DNA of 64,000 nucleotides from Aquipseudomonas alcaligenes MRY13-0052 (GCA_000474255.1 BATO01000031.1:1-64000), one strand, 5' to 3'; positions 1 through 9,060 are shown, counted from the first letter of the stretch. Notes: generated by a model not told the origin, from the sequence alone. Made by a program: numbers and translations.

Positions 1-1236
1 TTGCTGGTCGTTACTTCTTCTCTCTCAGGTCGAACTGGCGGATTGTCTTATGGATGAAAATCACATCGTAGACACCATCCACACCGGTGGGGCGTATTGC
101 GATTCGCTCGCCCAATAACCCACCACCGACGAACCGGCTTTTCCCTTTGAATTGCACCTGTCCGGTTCCCCCTACCTTGAGCACCTTGTCCTCCGGCTCG
201 TACTCGATTTCCGGCAATTGCTCCGGGTACGCCCTTAGGCTTGGCTGATAGCGCGATATCGGTGGTAACTGGCCCAGTGCCTCATGAGGTCGTTGTTGGT
301 TGTACTGGTCTCGCCATTGGTCCATCACGCGCTGGCAGTGCTCCATGTCACTGAAGCTGCGATGCAGCAGCTCACGCTTGAGGGTTTGATGGAAACGCTC
401 AAGCTTGCCTTGGGTCTGTGGGTGGTAAGGGCGGCTATGACTGACGTCGATGCCTAGGCGCATCAGCCAGACCTCCATCGCAGATAGGCCGCCCTCGATG
501 TTTGAGCCCCAGGGCGGGCCGTTGTCGGCCGTTATCCGGCATGGCAGCCCATAGCGACGGAAAACCGTGGCCAGCTTGGGGCGCACCAGCTCCAGGCGCT
601 CCCCTTCACAGCCCTCCAGGCAGAGCGCAAAGCGTGAATGGTCATCGAGTACCGTCAGCGGGTGGCAACGTGGTGAGTTGCGGTCCGAAAGATGGAAGTT
701 GCCCTTGAAGTCGATCTGCCAGAGCTCGTTTGGCCGCTTGTGCTCGTAGCGATGGGTAGCTGGCGCCTGTACGTCCTCGGCGTGATAGCGCACCTGGCAG
801 CCATGGCGCCGAAGAATCGCATCGAGGGTGCTGTGATGAGGGCGATCCATGGCCTTTGGCAACAGATGGAGCAGCTTGCGAGCGCCCCAATAAGGGAATT
901 GGTGATGCAGGCGCACCACCTCTCGCTCCAGCTCGGCGCTGCTGCGTCCAGGACTCGTCAGCGGACGACGGGACTGATCCTGCTGGCCGGAATCCCCCAG
1001 TTCTTGATATCGCTCCAGCCATTTGTAAGCCGTCTTGGGGCTGATGCCATAGCGTCGACAGAGCTCCCGGATGTTGCTCTGCGGGTGTTGGGCCAACAAT
1101 ACGAATTCACGTCGTATCGACATGGTGGTGCACTCCTGCCACGGCATCGCTCGAACTCCTCTTCGAAGGATTCCGTAAGCCTAAATGCGTTACCTATGTC
1201 TCCCGACACCTGTCACCTATGTCCCCCGGCTGAACA
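1..1236 (-). mobile_element. IS481-family insertion sequence, left end outside window
   Basis: The element is one transposase gene on the minus strand plus a terminal region at about 1190-1236. The outer edge reads TGTTCAGCCGGGGGACATAG on the minus strand and ends at 1236. The motif CCTATGTCYCCCG occurs twice there, at 1193-1205 and 1216-1228, as is common at the ends of this IS subgroup. The opposite end lies beyond base 1, so terminal inverted repeats and target duplication cannot be compared. Confidence 0.8.
11..1147 (-). CDS. IS481-family DDE transposase
   Basis: This 378-aa protein cuts and joins the ends of its own IS. The N-terminus carries a helix-turn-helix (ELCRRYGISPKTAYKWLERY, about residues 28-47). 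An integrase core follows with the DDE triad in the contexts WQIDFKG, TADNGP and GKLERFHQT. The family (IS481, rve-type core) is recognised from this arrangement and the full-length size. The start at 1147 has AGGAG 8 nt upstream, and the N-terminus MPWQECTTM resembles other IS481 transposases. No frameshift or internal stop is present, so it may be active. It is the only transposase seen in the window. Confidence 0.92.
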   Translation of the reverse strand: MPWQECTTMSIRREFVLLAQHPQSNIRELCRRYGISPKTAYKWLERYQELGDSGQQDQSRRPLTSPGRSSAELEREVVRLHHQFPYWGARKLLHLLPKAMDRPHHSTLDAILRRHGCQVRYHAEDVQAPATHRYEHKRPNELWQIDFKGNFHLSDRNSPRCHPLTVLDDHSRFALCLEGCEGERLELVRPKLATVFRRYGLPCRITADNGPPWGSNIEGGLSAMEVWLMRLGIDVSHSRPYHPQTQGKLERFHQTLKRELLHRSFSDMEHCQRVMDQWRDQYNQQRPHEALGQLPPISRYQPSLRAYPEQLPEIEYEPEDKVLKVGGTGQVQFKGKSRFVGGGLLGERIAIRPTGVDGVYDVIFIHKTIRQFDLREKK

Positions 1237-1240
1237 CACG

Positions 1241-1440
1241 GCACACCCTACGACCGAGCCGCGTGCATCGGGCCGAGCCCGTGCATCAATGTGCGTTGCA
1301 ATGCACACGGTCGAGCCTCGTGCGCCGATGTGTTCTTGTAGGGTGTGCTGCGCGCACCGGTCCCGAGCTCGGTACTTCCGGCGAGCTCCGAAAGGCTCCG
1401 TGCCACTCCCACCTTTTGAGGTGCGCACGGCACACCCTAC
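1241..1440. repeat. Cluster of GTAGGGTGTGC intergenic repeats next to the IS
   Basis: The 11-mer GCACACCCTAC occurs at 1241-1251 and 1430-1440, and its reverse complement GTAGGGTGTGC at 1338-1348. Together they make an inverted plus direct arrangement over 200 bp. The stretch begins 4 bp after the IS end and runs to the stop of the small secreted protein gene. Such repeats are common between genes in pseudomonads, and no protein-coding signal was found here. Confidence 0.6.
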
Positions 1441-1676
1441 GGCACGCGCTCACCCCGGTCCTTCTCCTGCGGTGTCGGCTCCGCCTCCCGCCGCTCACGA
1501 TTCAGCTCATCCATCACCTGCTGGAAGATCGGGTCCTGTTCGCTGCAGACCGCGCCATCGCGCTTCAGGGCGCAGGGGTCGACGCGAGCGGGCGGCGGCT
1601 CATCCGCTCCAGGTTGTGCCACCGCTGCACCGGCGCTGAGCACGAGTGCTAGCAGCAGGCCGGGTTTCCATGGCAT
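1437..1676 (-). CDS. Small secreted protein of unknown function
   Basis: From the start chosen at 1676 the product is 79 aa. It has a signal peptide (hydrophobic LLLALVLSAGAAVA, cleavage probably after AVA-Q) and a short charged mature part with two cysteines, ending in an E/R-rich tail. The 1676 ATG has GAGG about 6 nt upstream. An alternative ATG at 1706 overlaps the stop of the upstream regulator (ATGA) but would put ten extra residues before the signal peptide. It is probably co-transcribed with the GlxA-type regulator. No family was recognised; the function is unknown. Confidence 0.6.
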   Translation of the reverse strand: MPWKPGLLLALVLSAGAAVAQPGADEPPPARVDPCALKRDGAVCSEQDPIFQQVMDELNRERREAEPTPQEKDRGERVP

Positions 1677-1702
1677 AGCGCACCTCGTCCGCATCGCCGT
1701 CT

Positions 1703-2665
1703 TCATCCCTGCACCCGTCCGAAGCGCTGCCGGTATTGCACGGGCGTCAGTTCGGTCAGTTCCTTGAACATGCGCGTGAGGTTCGAATCGCTGCTGAAGC
1801 CCAGCTCGTCGCTGATGGTCTTCAGCGGGGCGGAGGTCAGGGTCAGGCGCTCGCTGACCTGGCTCAGCTTGATGCGCCGCGCATAGGTGGCCGCCGCCAC
1901 CCCGGTTTCATCGCGCACCTTGCGGGCCAGGGTGCGCTCCGACATGCCCAGTTCGGCCGCCAGCTTCTGCACCGTGATCTGCTCGGCCGGCAGCCCCTGC
2001 ACCAGGCCGTGCACGCGGCGCAGCAATGGGCTGGGCTGCTCGATCAGGCTGAGGGATTGGAAGGCATCGTGCACCTGGGCCGGGCGTGGCAACACCATCA
2101 AACGGTCGAGGTCGTGGAACACGCTCTGGCTCACCTGCCGCTCGATCAGGGCCTGGGCCAGCGGCAGGTAACCGTTGACACCACTGGCGGTGGCGCTGCG
2201 TGTGTTGAAGATGCAATTGCTCTCGCTCTGCCAGCGCACCTTGGAGTAGCGCTTGAGCAATGCATCCGCCAGCCACCAGGTCACGGTGGCGGGCTGCCCA
2301 TCGAGGCGGCCACTGGCGGCGACCAGGCACACGCCCGTGCAATAGCTCCACAGCTGGCAGCGCTTGTGCAGCCGAGCCAGGGCACCCAGCAATGCGGCGT
2401 TGCCGGCCAGCATCGCCTCGACCTGTTGCGGAGACTCCGCCCAGAAGCCCGGAATCAGCACGGCATCCAGCTCGCCCTCGGCGATGCCCTGGCTCGCCGC
2501 CAGCACCAGCCCATGGGCGCACTCCACCGGGCCGCCGTGCATGCCCACGAAACAGGTTTCGAACAACTCGCCCCCGGCCAGGCGGTTGGCCGCGTGGAGC
2601 ATGTCGCCAAAAGCCAGCAGCCCCGCGGGCATGCAACCGGGAAACAACAGCAGGCCGATCTTCAT
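1703..2665 (-). CDS. GlxA-type AraC family transcriptional regulator
   Basis: This 320-aa protein has an N-terminal DJ-1/PfpI-like domain (about 1-190, MKIGLLLFPGC onward). The C-terminal AraC/XylS DNA-binding domain (about 220-315) contains two helix-turn-helix units, AAELGMSERTLARKVRDETG and ISDELGFSSDSNLTRMFKEL. This is the GlxA/FtrA architecture, and members typically sense small nitrogenous or amine-related ligands. The start at 2665 is where the PfpI fold begins; upstream in-frame sequence has no domain character. It is divergent from the MBL-fold hydrolase gene (start 2778, 112 bp away), the likeliest target. The ligand is unknown. Confidence 0.85.
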   Translation of the reverse strand: MKIGLLLFPGCMPAGLLAFGDMLHAANRLAGGELFETCFVGMHGGPVECAHGLVLAASQGIAEGELDAVLIPGFWAESPQQVEAMLAGNAALLGALARLHKRCQLWSYCTGVCLVAASGRLDGQPATVTWWLADALLKRYSKVRWQSESNCIFNTRSATASGVNGYLPLAQALIERQVSQSVFHDLDRLMVLPRPAQVHDAFQSLSLIEQPSPLLRRVHGLVQGLPAEQITVQKLAAELGMSERTLARKVRDETGVAAATYARRIKLSQVSERLTLTSAPLKTISDELGFSSDSNLTRMFKELTELTPVQYRQRFGRVQG

Positions 2666-2777
2666 AGGGGCACCGTGGCGGAGAATGACGTGACTGGAAA
2701 TGAATGAATTATGTCCATTCCCGCCATTATCGCCAGACCCGGTCCTCGGCACCATGGCGCCATACCCTAGGAGGAAC

Positions 2778-3557
2778 ATGATGAAGATCCAGCAACTCCG
2801 CAACGCAACGATCATTCTCGACCTGGGCCAGCAGCGCATCCTGGTGGACCCCATGCTGGCGCGCAAAGGCACCCTGCCCTCGCTGCGCATCTTCGCCGGG
2901 CGGCAGCGCAACCCCACGGTCGAGCTGCCCGAATCGGCACCGCAGGCGCTGGAGTCCGTCACCCATTGCCTGATCACCCACTGCCAGAAAGGCCACTTCG
3001 ACCACCTGGACCGCGCCGGTACGCGCTGGCTGCGGGAGCGGCAGATCCCGGTCATCTGCACCCCGCACGACGCGCCCTACCTGGCGCGGCTGGGCTTGAA
3101 CGTGCAGCCGCTGCCGGAGGGTCACGCGGAGCCGGTGCCCTTTTTCGGCGGGACCATTCGCACCGTGCGCTGTACCCACGGCAAGGGCCTGGTCGGGCGC
3201 CTGATGGAGCACGGCGTCGGCTACCTGATCGAACTGCCCGGCGAACCCAGCCTGTACCTGGCCGGCGACACCATCCTCACGCCCGGGGTGCGCGACTTCG
3301 TGCTGCGCCATCAGCCCCAGGTGTGCGTGGTACCGGCCGGTGGCGCGCGCTTCGATATCGGCGACGACATCATCATGGGCCTGGACGAGGTGCTCGAATT
3401 CACCCGCCTCAGCCGGGGCATCGTGGTCGCCAACCACCTGCAGGCCATCAACCACTGCCCGGTCACCCGCGAGGAGCTCGCGGAGGCAGCGCACGCCAGC
3501 GGCCTGGCCCGGCGCCTGCTGATTCCCGCCGACGGTCAGGTGCTGGAGCTGGCCTGA
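2778..3557 (+). CDS. Metallo-beta-lactamase-fold hydrolase (UlaG-like)
   Basis: The 259-aa cytoplasmic protein looks like the UlaG/L-ascorbate-6-phosphate-lactonase-like branch of the MBL superfamily. The start region (NATIILDLGQQRILVDPML) is typical. The metal motif reads THCQKGHFDHLD, an expanded form of HxHxDH with three residues inserted after the first His. Later ligands are likely in CTHGKG, LAGDT and VVANHLQAINH. The start at 2778 follows AGGAGGAAC; an adjacent ATG at 2781 is also possible. It is transcribed away from a GlxA-type regulator. The substrate is not predictable from sequence. Confidence 0.82.
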   Translation: MMKIQQLRNATIILDLGQQRILVDPMLARKGTLPSLRIFAGRQRNPTVELPESAPQALESVTHCLITHCQKGHFDHLDRAGTRWLRERQIPVICTPHDAPYLARLGLNVQPLPEGHAEPVPFFGGTIRTVRCTHGKGLVGRLMEHGVGYLIELPGEPSLYLAGDTILTPGVRDFVLRHQPQVCVVPAGGARFDIGDDIIMGLDEVLEFTRLSRGIVVANHLQAINHCPVTREELAEAAHASGLARRLLIPADGQVLELA

Positions 3558-3750
3558 GGCAGCAGGCCTGTCCGATTTCCATCGTTTTTTGTCCGGAGCG
3601 CTTCTCGCGCTCCACGCCTGGCGGCTGGTTCACTGCACCCCGGTGAAACACCTTCCACACGGCAGAGAAAACAATGAGAAGAACCGCTGCGTATCGCCCC
3701 ACCTTCATCTACATCCCCGACTGCCAATCGCTAGACGCCGAGGCCGCCCG

Positions 3751-4962
3751 ATGAGCCGCCTCCCGGTAAAACGCCTGCTACTGGCAGCCGCCCTGCTGGT
3801 GGGCGGCATCGTCCTGGTGCTCGCCACGCAACTGGGCATGCGCCTGTGGCACTTCCACACCCTGTTCGACCCCGAGCGGATCACCCAGAACTTCCGCTCC
3901 ATGCCGACGATCTTCCAGGCGCGCCCGATCCCCAAGGGCCCCGCGAGCGTCCCCCTGCAGACGGCACCCAAGGCGCTGGTGGAGCGCTTCCACTTCCAGG
4001 GCCGGGACCAGGCCCTGGGCGACTGGCTGGTGACCTCGGGCACCACCGGCATGCTGGTCATGGCGGCCGACCGGGTCGTCTACGAGCAGTACTTCCGGGG
4101 CAACCGCGAGGATTCCCGGGCCATCTCCTGGTCGGTGGGCAAGTCCTTCGTTTCCGCCCTGGTGGGCATCGCCCTGAAGGAAGGTGCGATCCGCGATATC
4201 CGCGACCCGGTCAGTGACTACGCGCCCGCGCTCAAGGGCAGCGGCTACGACGGCGTGCCGCTGCAGGACGTGCTGGAAATGGCTTCTGGCATCGCCTTCA
4301 ACGAGGATTACGCCGACCCCGAGGCGGGCATCAACCAGCTGGGCCAGACCATCGCCCTCGGCGGCTCGGTGGATGCCTGGGTGGCGCAGCTCAAAAGCGC
4401 CGGCGCCTCCGGCACCGAGCACCACTACGTGAGCGTGGACACCCAGGTGCTGGGCATGGTGCTCAAGGGCGCCACCGGCCGCGACCTGGCCGACTACATG
4501 GCCGAGAAGCTGTGGTCCCCCCTCGGCGCCGAGTGCGACGGCCAGTGGCTGACCGACAACGACGGCGCGGAGATCGCCTTCGGCGGCCTCAACCTGTGCC
4601 TGCGCGACTACGCCCGCTTCGGCCTGCTGTACCTGCACGAGGGCCGCAACCTGGCGGGCGAGCAGATCGTGCCGCGGCAGTGGGTGCAGCAATCGGTCAC
4701 CCCCGCGAAGGATTTCCTCCGCCCCGGGCGCTATAAGGAGCAGGGCCAGCCGAACCTCGGCTACGGCTACCAATGGTGGGTGCCGCAGGGCGACGAAGGC
4801 GAGTACATGGCCGTGGGCGTCTATGGCCAGTTCATCTACGTCAACCCGACGCGCCGCGTGGTGATCGCCAAGACCTCCGCCTATGCACGCTATAACGAGG
4901 ACGGCACGCGCATGGAATACGAATCGCTCGAAGCCTTCCGCGCCATTGCGCGCAACCTGTGA
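3751..4962 (+). CDS. Membrane-anchored serine hydrolase, beta-lactamase/EstB-like
   Basis: This 403-aa protein has an N-terminal transmembrane anchor (about residues 9-28) and a periplasmic class-C-beta-lactamase fold. The nucleophile motif SxxK is S128-V-G-K131 in ISWSVGKSF. The fold is shared by 6-aminohexanoate-dimer hydrolases, esterases and D-aminopeptidases, so the exact substrate is open. The start at 3751 has GAGG 7 nt upstream. The next gene, an AraC regulator, starts 17 bp after the stop and is probably co-transcribed. The 193 bp before this gene contain no recognisable gene. Confidence 0.85.
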   Translation: MSRLPVKRLLLAAALLVGGIVLVLATQLGMRLWHFHTLFDPERITQNFRSMPTIFQARPIPKGPASVPLQTAPKALVERFHFQGRDQALGDWLVTSGTTGMLVMAADRVVYEQYFRGNREDSRAISWSVGKSFVSALVGIALKEGAIRDIRDPVSDYAPALKGSGYDGVPLQDVLEMASGIAFNEDYADPEAGINQLGQTIALGGSVDAWVAQLKSAGASGTEHHYVSVDTQVLGMVLKGATGRDLADYMAEKLWSPLGAECDGQWLTDNDGAEIAFGGLNLCLRDYARFGLLYLHEGRNLAGEQIVPRQWVQQSVTPAKDFLRPGRYKEQGQPNLGYGYQWWVPQGDEGEYMAVGVYGQFIYVNPTRRVVIAKTSAYARYNEDGTRMEYESLEAFRAIARNL

Positions 4963-4979
4963 TCCCTGAGGAGCCCGGC

Positions 4980-6008
4980 ATGCCGCCGTCAGCGCTGACC
5001 TTCGACTTCGAGTGGCGACCGCTGCAGAACTACCTGCACGCCCGGGGCCTGGAGGCGCCGCAACTGCTGCTCGCCGACAGCCCCGACGAGCAGCCGCCCA
5101 GCCACGCCCTGTACGACTGGATCGTGCGCAACCATGGCGAAGCCATCGACGGCCTGAGCCTGGGCGAGCAGTACCGCGCTACCGATTACGGCATGGCCGG
5201 CCTCGCCCTGATGAGCGCGGAAACCCTCGCCGACGCCCTGAAGGTGGTCCGCGCCTACATGCTGCTGTTCAACCCGGACATCGCCGACATCCTGGTCGAG
5301 GCGCAAGGCCAGGGGGATGTCCGGGTCACCACCCGCTTCCGCATCCGGGCGGGCTGGGACGCCCGGCAGCGCCAGTTCCACGCCAACGTGCTGGCCTCCG
5401 CCGCCTACCACCTGTTCAACCAGTTGATGGGCCGCCCGCTGCAGGGGCTCGGCCTCACCCTGCCCGCCGGGCTGGAGAGCACCCAGCCCTACCTCGCCTA
5501 CTTCGGCATGCCGGTGCGCTCCCGTGGCAGCGACATCGTCTTCCACCTGCCGGCGGGCCTGCTCGAATCCAGAATTCCCACCGCCAATCCGGCGGTGTTC
5601 CAGGCAGCCCTGGCGCTGGCCAGCGAGGGCTTCAACAAGCTGCTGGAGAGCGAGATGGGCGGCACCCGCCAGCGTGTCACCGCCCTGCTCGCCTCGCTGC
5701 CGGACCGTTACCCGGACATCGGCCAGATCGCCCAGCACCTCAAGCTCACCGAACGCACCCTGCGCCGACGCCTGGCCGACGAGGGCTGCAGCTACCGGCA
5801 GATACTCGACCAGGCCCGCCTGCAGCGGGTGCGGGAACTGCTGGGGCGCACCCAGCTGACCACCGAACAGATCGCCGAGCTGCTCGGCTACAACGACGGC
5901 TCCAGCCTGCGCCAGGCCTTCCGCCGCTGGACCGGCACCACGCTCAACCAGTACCGCCAGGGCCTTCGCCAGGAGGCGCCGGAAGACGAAGGGAGAGCCG
6001 GTGGTTAG
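4980..6008 (+). CDS. AraC family regulator with arabinose-binding-type N-domain
   Basis: The 342-aa protein has an N-terminal Arabinose_bd-type sensor domain (about 25-205), as in the OruR/GadX-like group. The C-terminal AraC DNA-binding domain (about 235-335) contains IAQHLKLTERTLRRRLADEG and IAELLGYNDGSSLRQAFRRW. The start at 4980 has TGAGGAG 6 nt upstream. It lies 17 bp behind the serine hydrolase gene, which suggests joint transcription and possible control of that hydrolase. Its effector is unknown. Confidence 0.87.
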   Translation: MPPSALTFDFEWRPLQNYLHARGLEAPQLLLADSPDEQPPSHALYDWIVRNHGEAIDGLSLGEQYRATDYGMAGLALMSAETLADALKVVRAYMLLFNPDIADILVEAQGQGDVRVTTRFRIRAGWDARQRQFHANVLASAAYHLFNQLMGRPLQGLGLTLPAGLESTQPYLAYFGMPVRSRGSDIVFHLPAGLLESRIPTANPAVFQAALALASEGFNKLLESEMGGTRQRVTALLASLPDRYPDIGQIAQHLKLTERTLRRRLADEGCSYRQILDQARLQRVRELLGRTQLTTEQIAELLGYNDGSSLRQAFRRWTGTTLNQYRQGLRQEAPEDEGRAGG

Positions 6009-6040
6009 ACTGGCCGCCCTTCCCCAGGCATGAGCCGACC

Positions 6041-6493
6041 ATGACGCTCCCCACCGTGCGACGCGCCCGCAGCGCGGATACCGAAGCTCTCGTGGCGCTG
6101 GACCCCATCGCCCGCGAGCAGCCGAGCCGTAAGGCCTTCATCGCCCAGGCGGTAGCGGCCGACCAATGCTGGGTAGCGGTGGAAACCCACGATGATTCGA
6201 CGCTGCTCGGCTACGGCGTGCTCGACCGCTCCTTCTTCGAACACGACTTCATCGCCCTGGTAATGGTGAAGGACGGGGCACGCCGCCGAGGCGTCGCCTC
6301 AGCGCTGATGGCGGAGCTGGAGCGGCAATGCACCGGGCCCAAGCTGTTCACCTCGACCAACGCCTCCAACGCACCGATGCTCGCCCTGCTGGCCCGGCAC
6401 GGCTTCACCCCCAACGGCCGCATCGACAACCTGGATGAGGGCGACCCCGAGTGGGTATTCGTCAAGTTCACCGCTCACACCAGCAACGGTTGA
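6041..6493 (+). CDS. GNAT family N-acetyltransferase
   Basis: This 150-aa single-domain protein transfers an acetyl group from acetyl-CoA to an amine. The acetyl-CoA-binding motif A is visible as LVMVKDGARRRGVASALM (R-R-x-G-V-A at about residues 84-89), followed by the STNASN segment of motif B. It starts 32 bp after the AraC gene and may belong to the same transcript. The stop is 10 bp from the converging CHAD gene. The substrate cannot be inferred. Confidence 0.85.
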   Translation: MTLPTVRRARSADTEALVALDPIAREQPSRKAFIAQAVAADQCWVAVETHDDSTLLGYGVLDRSFFEHDFIALVMVKDGARRRGVASALMAELERQCTGPKLFTSTNASNAPMLALLARHGFTPNGRIDNLDEGDPEWVFVKFTAHTSNG

Positions 6494-6503
6494 TCGCGGG
6501 TTT

Positions 6504-7268
6504 TCAGTTTCCTTCGAGGCGTTCCAGCAGGTTCTGCAACTCTGCTTCCGCCGCCTTCAACGAGGCCTCCATGGCGATCTCCCACGGGCGGCGCAGGGGC
6601 TCCAGGTCACGCTCGCTGTCGACCTTCAGGCACCACTGGAAGTGGTCGTGCCAATCCCCCAGCGCGCCCTGCACGGCCTTGAGGTAGGCGGCGGCCTTGG
6701 CCGAAATCGGCGACAGGCTCGGGTAGGCGTCGTGGGCGTAGCGCATGCGCTTGACCAGGATGCGCAAGGCGTGGCGGTCGTAGGCGGGGTCGCGCAGTGC
6801 GGCCACCAGCGTGTCGCGCTGCTTCTTCAGGCGCTTGCGGATGAAGTCGCGCAACGCCCGCAGCTCGCCCGCACGCTGGGCGTCACGGAACTGCTCCGGC
6901 CAGTCATCGAGGCTGGCCATCAGCTTGCGGAGGGTGGGGCTGTCCTCGACCATCCGGTAGCCCTGCTCCAGACGCTGGCGGCGCAGTTGCGCCAGGTCGG
7001 GCAGCCCCTGGCGCTCCAGCTCGATGATCATCACTTCCAGGTCGCGGATAGGCGTGGTCAGCCGCCCCACCTCCGCTGCTGCGGTATCCAGCTCACGCAC
7101 CGACTCCAGGTTGCGAATGGGCCGCAACAGGCTGCGCAGCCGCCGCAGGCCGATGCGCAGGTCATGCAGGGCTTCACCATCGGTCCGGCACAACAGGCGC
7201 ACGCTGCTGTGGTGAATCCCCAGTTCTATGCGCAACACCTGCTCAACGATCGAATCGACGAAGGACAT
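6504..7268 (-). CDS. CHAD domain protein
   Basis: The 254-aa protein is almost entirely a CHAD (conserved histidine alpha-helical) domain. It starts with VLRIELGIHHSSVRLL and has regularly spaced basic/histidine helices, including LHDLRIGLRRLRSLLRP and HALRILVKRMRYAHDAYP. CHAD domains bind polyphosphate and often associate with polyphosphate granules or CYTH enzymes. No CYTH domain is fused or adjacent here, so this is a stand-alone version. It is cytoplasmic, with no signal peptide. Confidence 0.85.
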   Translation of the reverse strand: MSFVDSIVEQVLRIELGIHHSSVRLLCRTDGEALHDLRIGLRRLRSLLRPIRNLESVRELDTAAAEVGRLTTPIRDLEVMIIELERQGLPDLAQLRRQRLEQGYRMVEDSPTLRKLMASLDDWPEQFRDAQRAGELRALRDFIRKRLKKQRDTLVAALRDPAYDRHALRILVKRMRYAHDAYPSLSPISAKAAAYLKAVQGALGDWHDHFQWCLKVDSERDLEPLRRPWEIAMEASLKAAEAELQNLLERLEGN

Positions 7269-7409
7269 CGGGCTCTCCAGGGGTGGGAAGGTCAGTGGCC
7301 AGGGGCAATTCCGCGCCGAGCATAAAGGTCGGGAGGGAGTGCCAGGAACACGGAATTCGTTAATCCATTTTTCATCCGGCGGATGCAGGCTACGCCGCCC
7401 ACATGACCG

Positions 7410-8276
7410 TCATGCCTTCACGTGCAGCACCATGGCGCCGAGCAGCACCAGGGTCACGCCAACCACTTGCACGGGCGCCAGCCGCTCCTTGAAGAACAGG
7501 TAGCCGAGGATAGCCGCGATCCCGCCGGACAGCGTGCTGATCACCGTCACCACCGACACCGAGCCAGCCATGGCGCCGAACGCGAAGGCCGAGAAACCGC
7601 CCAGGTTCATCAGGCTGGTGCCCGCCAGCGCGAAGGCATGCCGGGGCGCGGGCGGCTTGAGGCTGCCACCGCGGCTCAGCATCAGTACCAGCAACAGGCT
7701 GACGCCCACCAGGTAGCCCAGCCAGAGCATGCCCACCGTGCCCAGGCGCGGCAGGGTGAAGTGCCCCTGCAACCACAGGCTGGTGCCGTACAGCAGCGCC
7801 CCGAGCAGTGCATAGGCGATGGAGCGGCGCGGCTCGACATGATGCGGCGTGTCGGACCCACGGGTGATGCTGGAGAGGATCACACCGACCACGCACAGGC
7901 CGATGCACACCAGCTGCAACCCGCTGAGCCGCTCGCCACCCAGCCAGGCAAGCAGGGTGGTGACCACGCCATAGGAGGTAACCACCGGCGCGACGATCGA
8001 CGCCTTGCCGATGGAGAAGGCCTTCGACAGCGCCAGCGCGCCGCACAGGGTGAAGCAGGCCGCCAGCACGCCCATGCCCCAATCCCCCGGCGCGGCGCCG
8101 GTCAGCTTGAGCAGGAAGGCGGGAAACACCACGAGCAGCAGGCTCATCAGCAGCAGCCCCAGGGTCTGGCTGAAGAACACCGCGCGCTGCACGCCGACGG
8201 CCCGGGCATTCAACCCGACCATGAAATCCGTTCCACCCCAAAGCAGGGCCGCAAGCAACCCCATGAGCACATCCAT
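7410..8276 (-). CDS. EamA-family (DMT) transporter
   Basis: This 288-aa integral membrane protein shows ten hydrophobic segments arranged as two EamA repeats. The start MDVLMGLLAALLWGGTDF is typical of the first helix of drug/metabolite transporters. Members export or exchange metabolites such as amino acids. No partner gene fixes the substrate. The 133 bp upstream (8277-8409) presumably hold its promoter. The 141 bp downstream contain no gene. Confidence 0.87.
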   Translation of the reverse strand: MDVLMGLLAALLWGGTDFMVGLNARAVGVQRAVFFSQTLGLLLMSLLLVVFPAFLLKLTGAAPGDWGMGVLAACFTLCGALALSKAFSIGKASIVAPVVTSYGVVTTLLAWLGGERLSGLQLVCIGLCVVGVILSSITRGSDTPHHVEPRRSIAYALLGALLYGTSLWLQGHFTLPRLGTVGMLWLGYLVGVSLLLVLMLSRGGSLKPPAPRHAFALAGTSLMNLGGFSAFAFGAMAGSVSVVTVISTLSGGIAAILGYLFFKERLAPVQVVGVTLVLLGAMVLHVKA

Positions 8277-8409
8277 GCCCAGCCTCCGCTACCGTGCGCG
8301 TCGAGAAAAAGACTCCGACTATGCAACGGCGAACGGACGGCCAGCCAGTATCAGTTCGGGTGTTTCTGTCCATAGCAGTTCGCGTGCGGGGCCAGGGGGA
8401 GATGGCAGG

Positions 8410-8622
8410 TCACGGCTTCGCCTCCTGCACGGCATCCGGCCCCGCCACCGGCTCGATGCCCCACTCCCCCTGTTCGTGCCAATCCTCGCCGAAGGTCTCC
8501 ACCGGGTGCATGGTGCGGTCCGCGCCATTGCCGCAGGCCAGGTCGCTCGCCGCGCAATAGCGGTCGCAGCCCCAGCAGATGCGCTCGGGGTGCTTGGGGT
8601 TGAGGGGAAAGGGCTTGGCCAT
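8410..8622 (-). CDS. DUF3079 small Cys-rich protein
   Basis: The 70-aa protein starts MAKPFPLNPKHPERICWGCD, a highly characteristic N-terminus of the DUF3079 family. It carries four cysteines in its first half (CWGC, YC and AC), possibly a metal site. The start at 8622 is set by this conserved beginning; longer in-frame starts lack family similarity. The function is unknown. It is adjacent to the following minus-strand small gene but separated by 120 bp. Confidence 0.8.
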   Translation of the reverse strand: MAKPFPLNPKHPERICWGCDRYCAASDLACGNGADRTMHPVETFGEDWHEQGEWGIEPVAGPDAVQEAKP

Positions 8623-8742
8623 GTGGACGCTCGGGCTTCGGCTACGGGTTGCCCCAACGTTACCGCGCCCATCCGCGTGCGCCTTGACCGCGATCAAGCC
8701 TGTACCGTGCGGTTTCAACCGCGAAAAATATCCAGCGGCCGC

Positions 8743-9060
8743 CTAGAGCCTGTGCAGCAAGGCTTCCAACTGGCTGCGCTCCCACTGGCTCAACAGCTGA
8801 GTGGGGTCGGTGCCGAACCGCGCCCAGGCCTCGGGCGCGCCCTGCCGGCCGTCCGCCGAGGTGCAGGCGCTGCAGTGGTCGAGGTGGCCGAATTCGTTGT
8901 ACAGCGTCAGCTGCCAGCCATCGACCGCGAGCTCGACGTCACCGCGATGGTCTCGGCTCCAGCCCTGCTCCGTGCCGCGGCGCATAAGGCGCACGCCCAG
9001 GGCGATGTCCTTGAGCAGTTGGTAGACCTCGCGTGCGCTGAGGAAGCCATCGGGTTTCAT
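8743..9060 (-). CDS. Small conserved Pseudomonas protein (DUF7693-like)
   Basis: The 105-aa cytoplasmic protein begins MKPDGFLSAREVYQLLKDIA and contains VDGWQLTLYNEFGHLDHCSAC followed by a PDGR-like segment. I associate this pattern with a Pseudomonas-restricted small-protein family (DUF7693), from memory only. No catalytic motif is evident. Function unknown. Confidence 0.6.
   Translation of the reverse strand: MKPDGFLSAREVYQLLKDIALGVRLMRRGTEQGWSRDHRGDVELAVDGWQLTLYNEFGHLDHCSACTSADGRQGAPEAWARFGTDPTQLLSQWERSQLEALLHRL

Noticed and set aside
3590-3620. Terminator hairpin after the MBL-fold hydrolase gene
   Set aside because: A GGAGCG/CGCTCC stem exists at about 3596-3614, but the T-run precedes rather than follows it on the transcribed strand.
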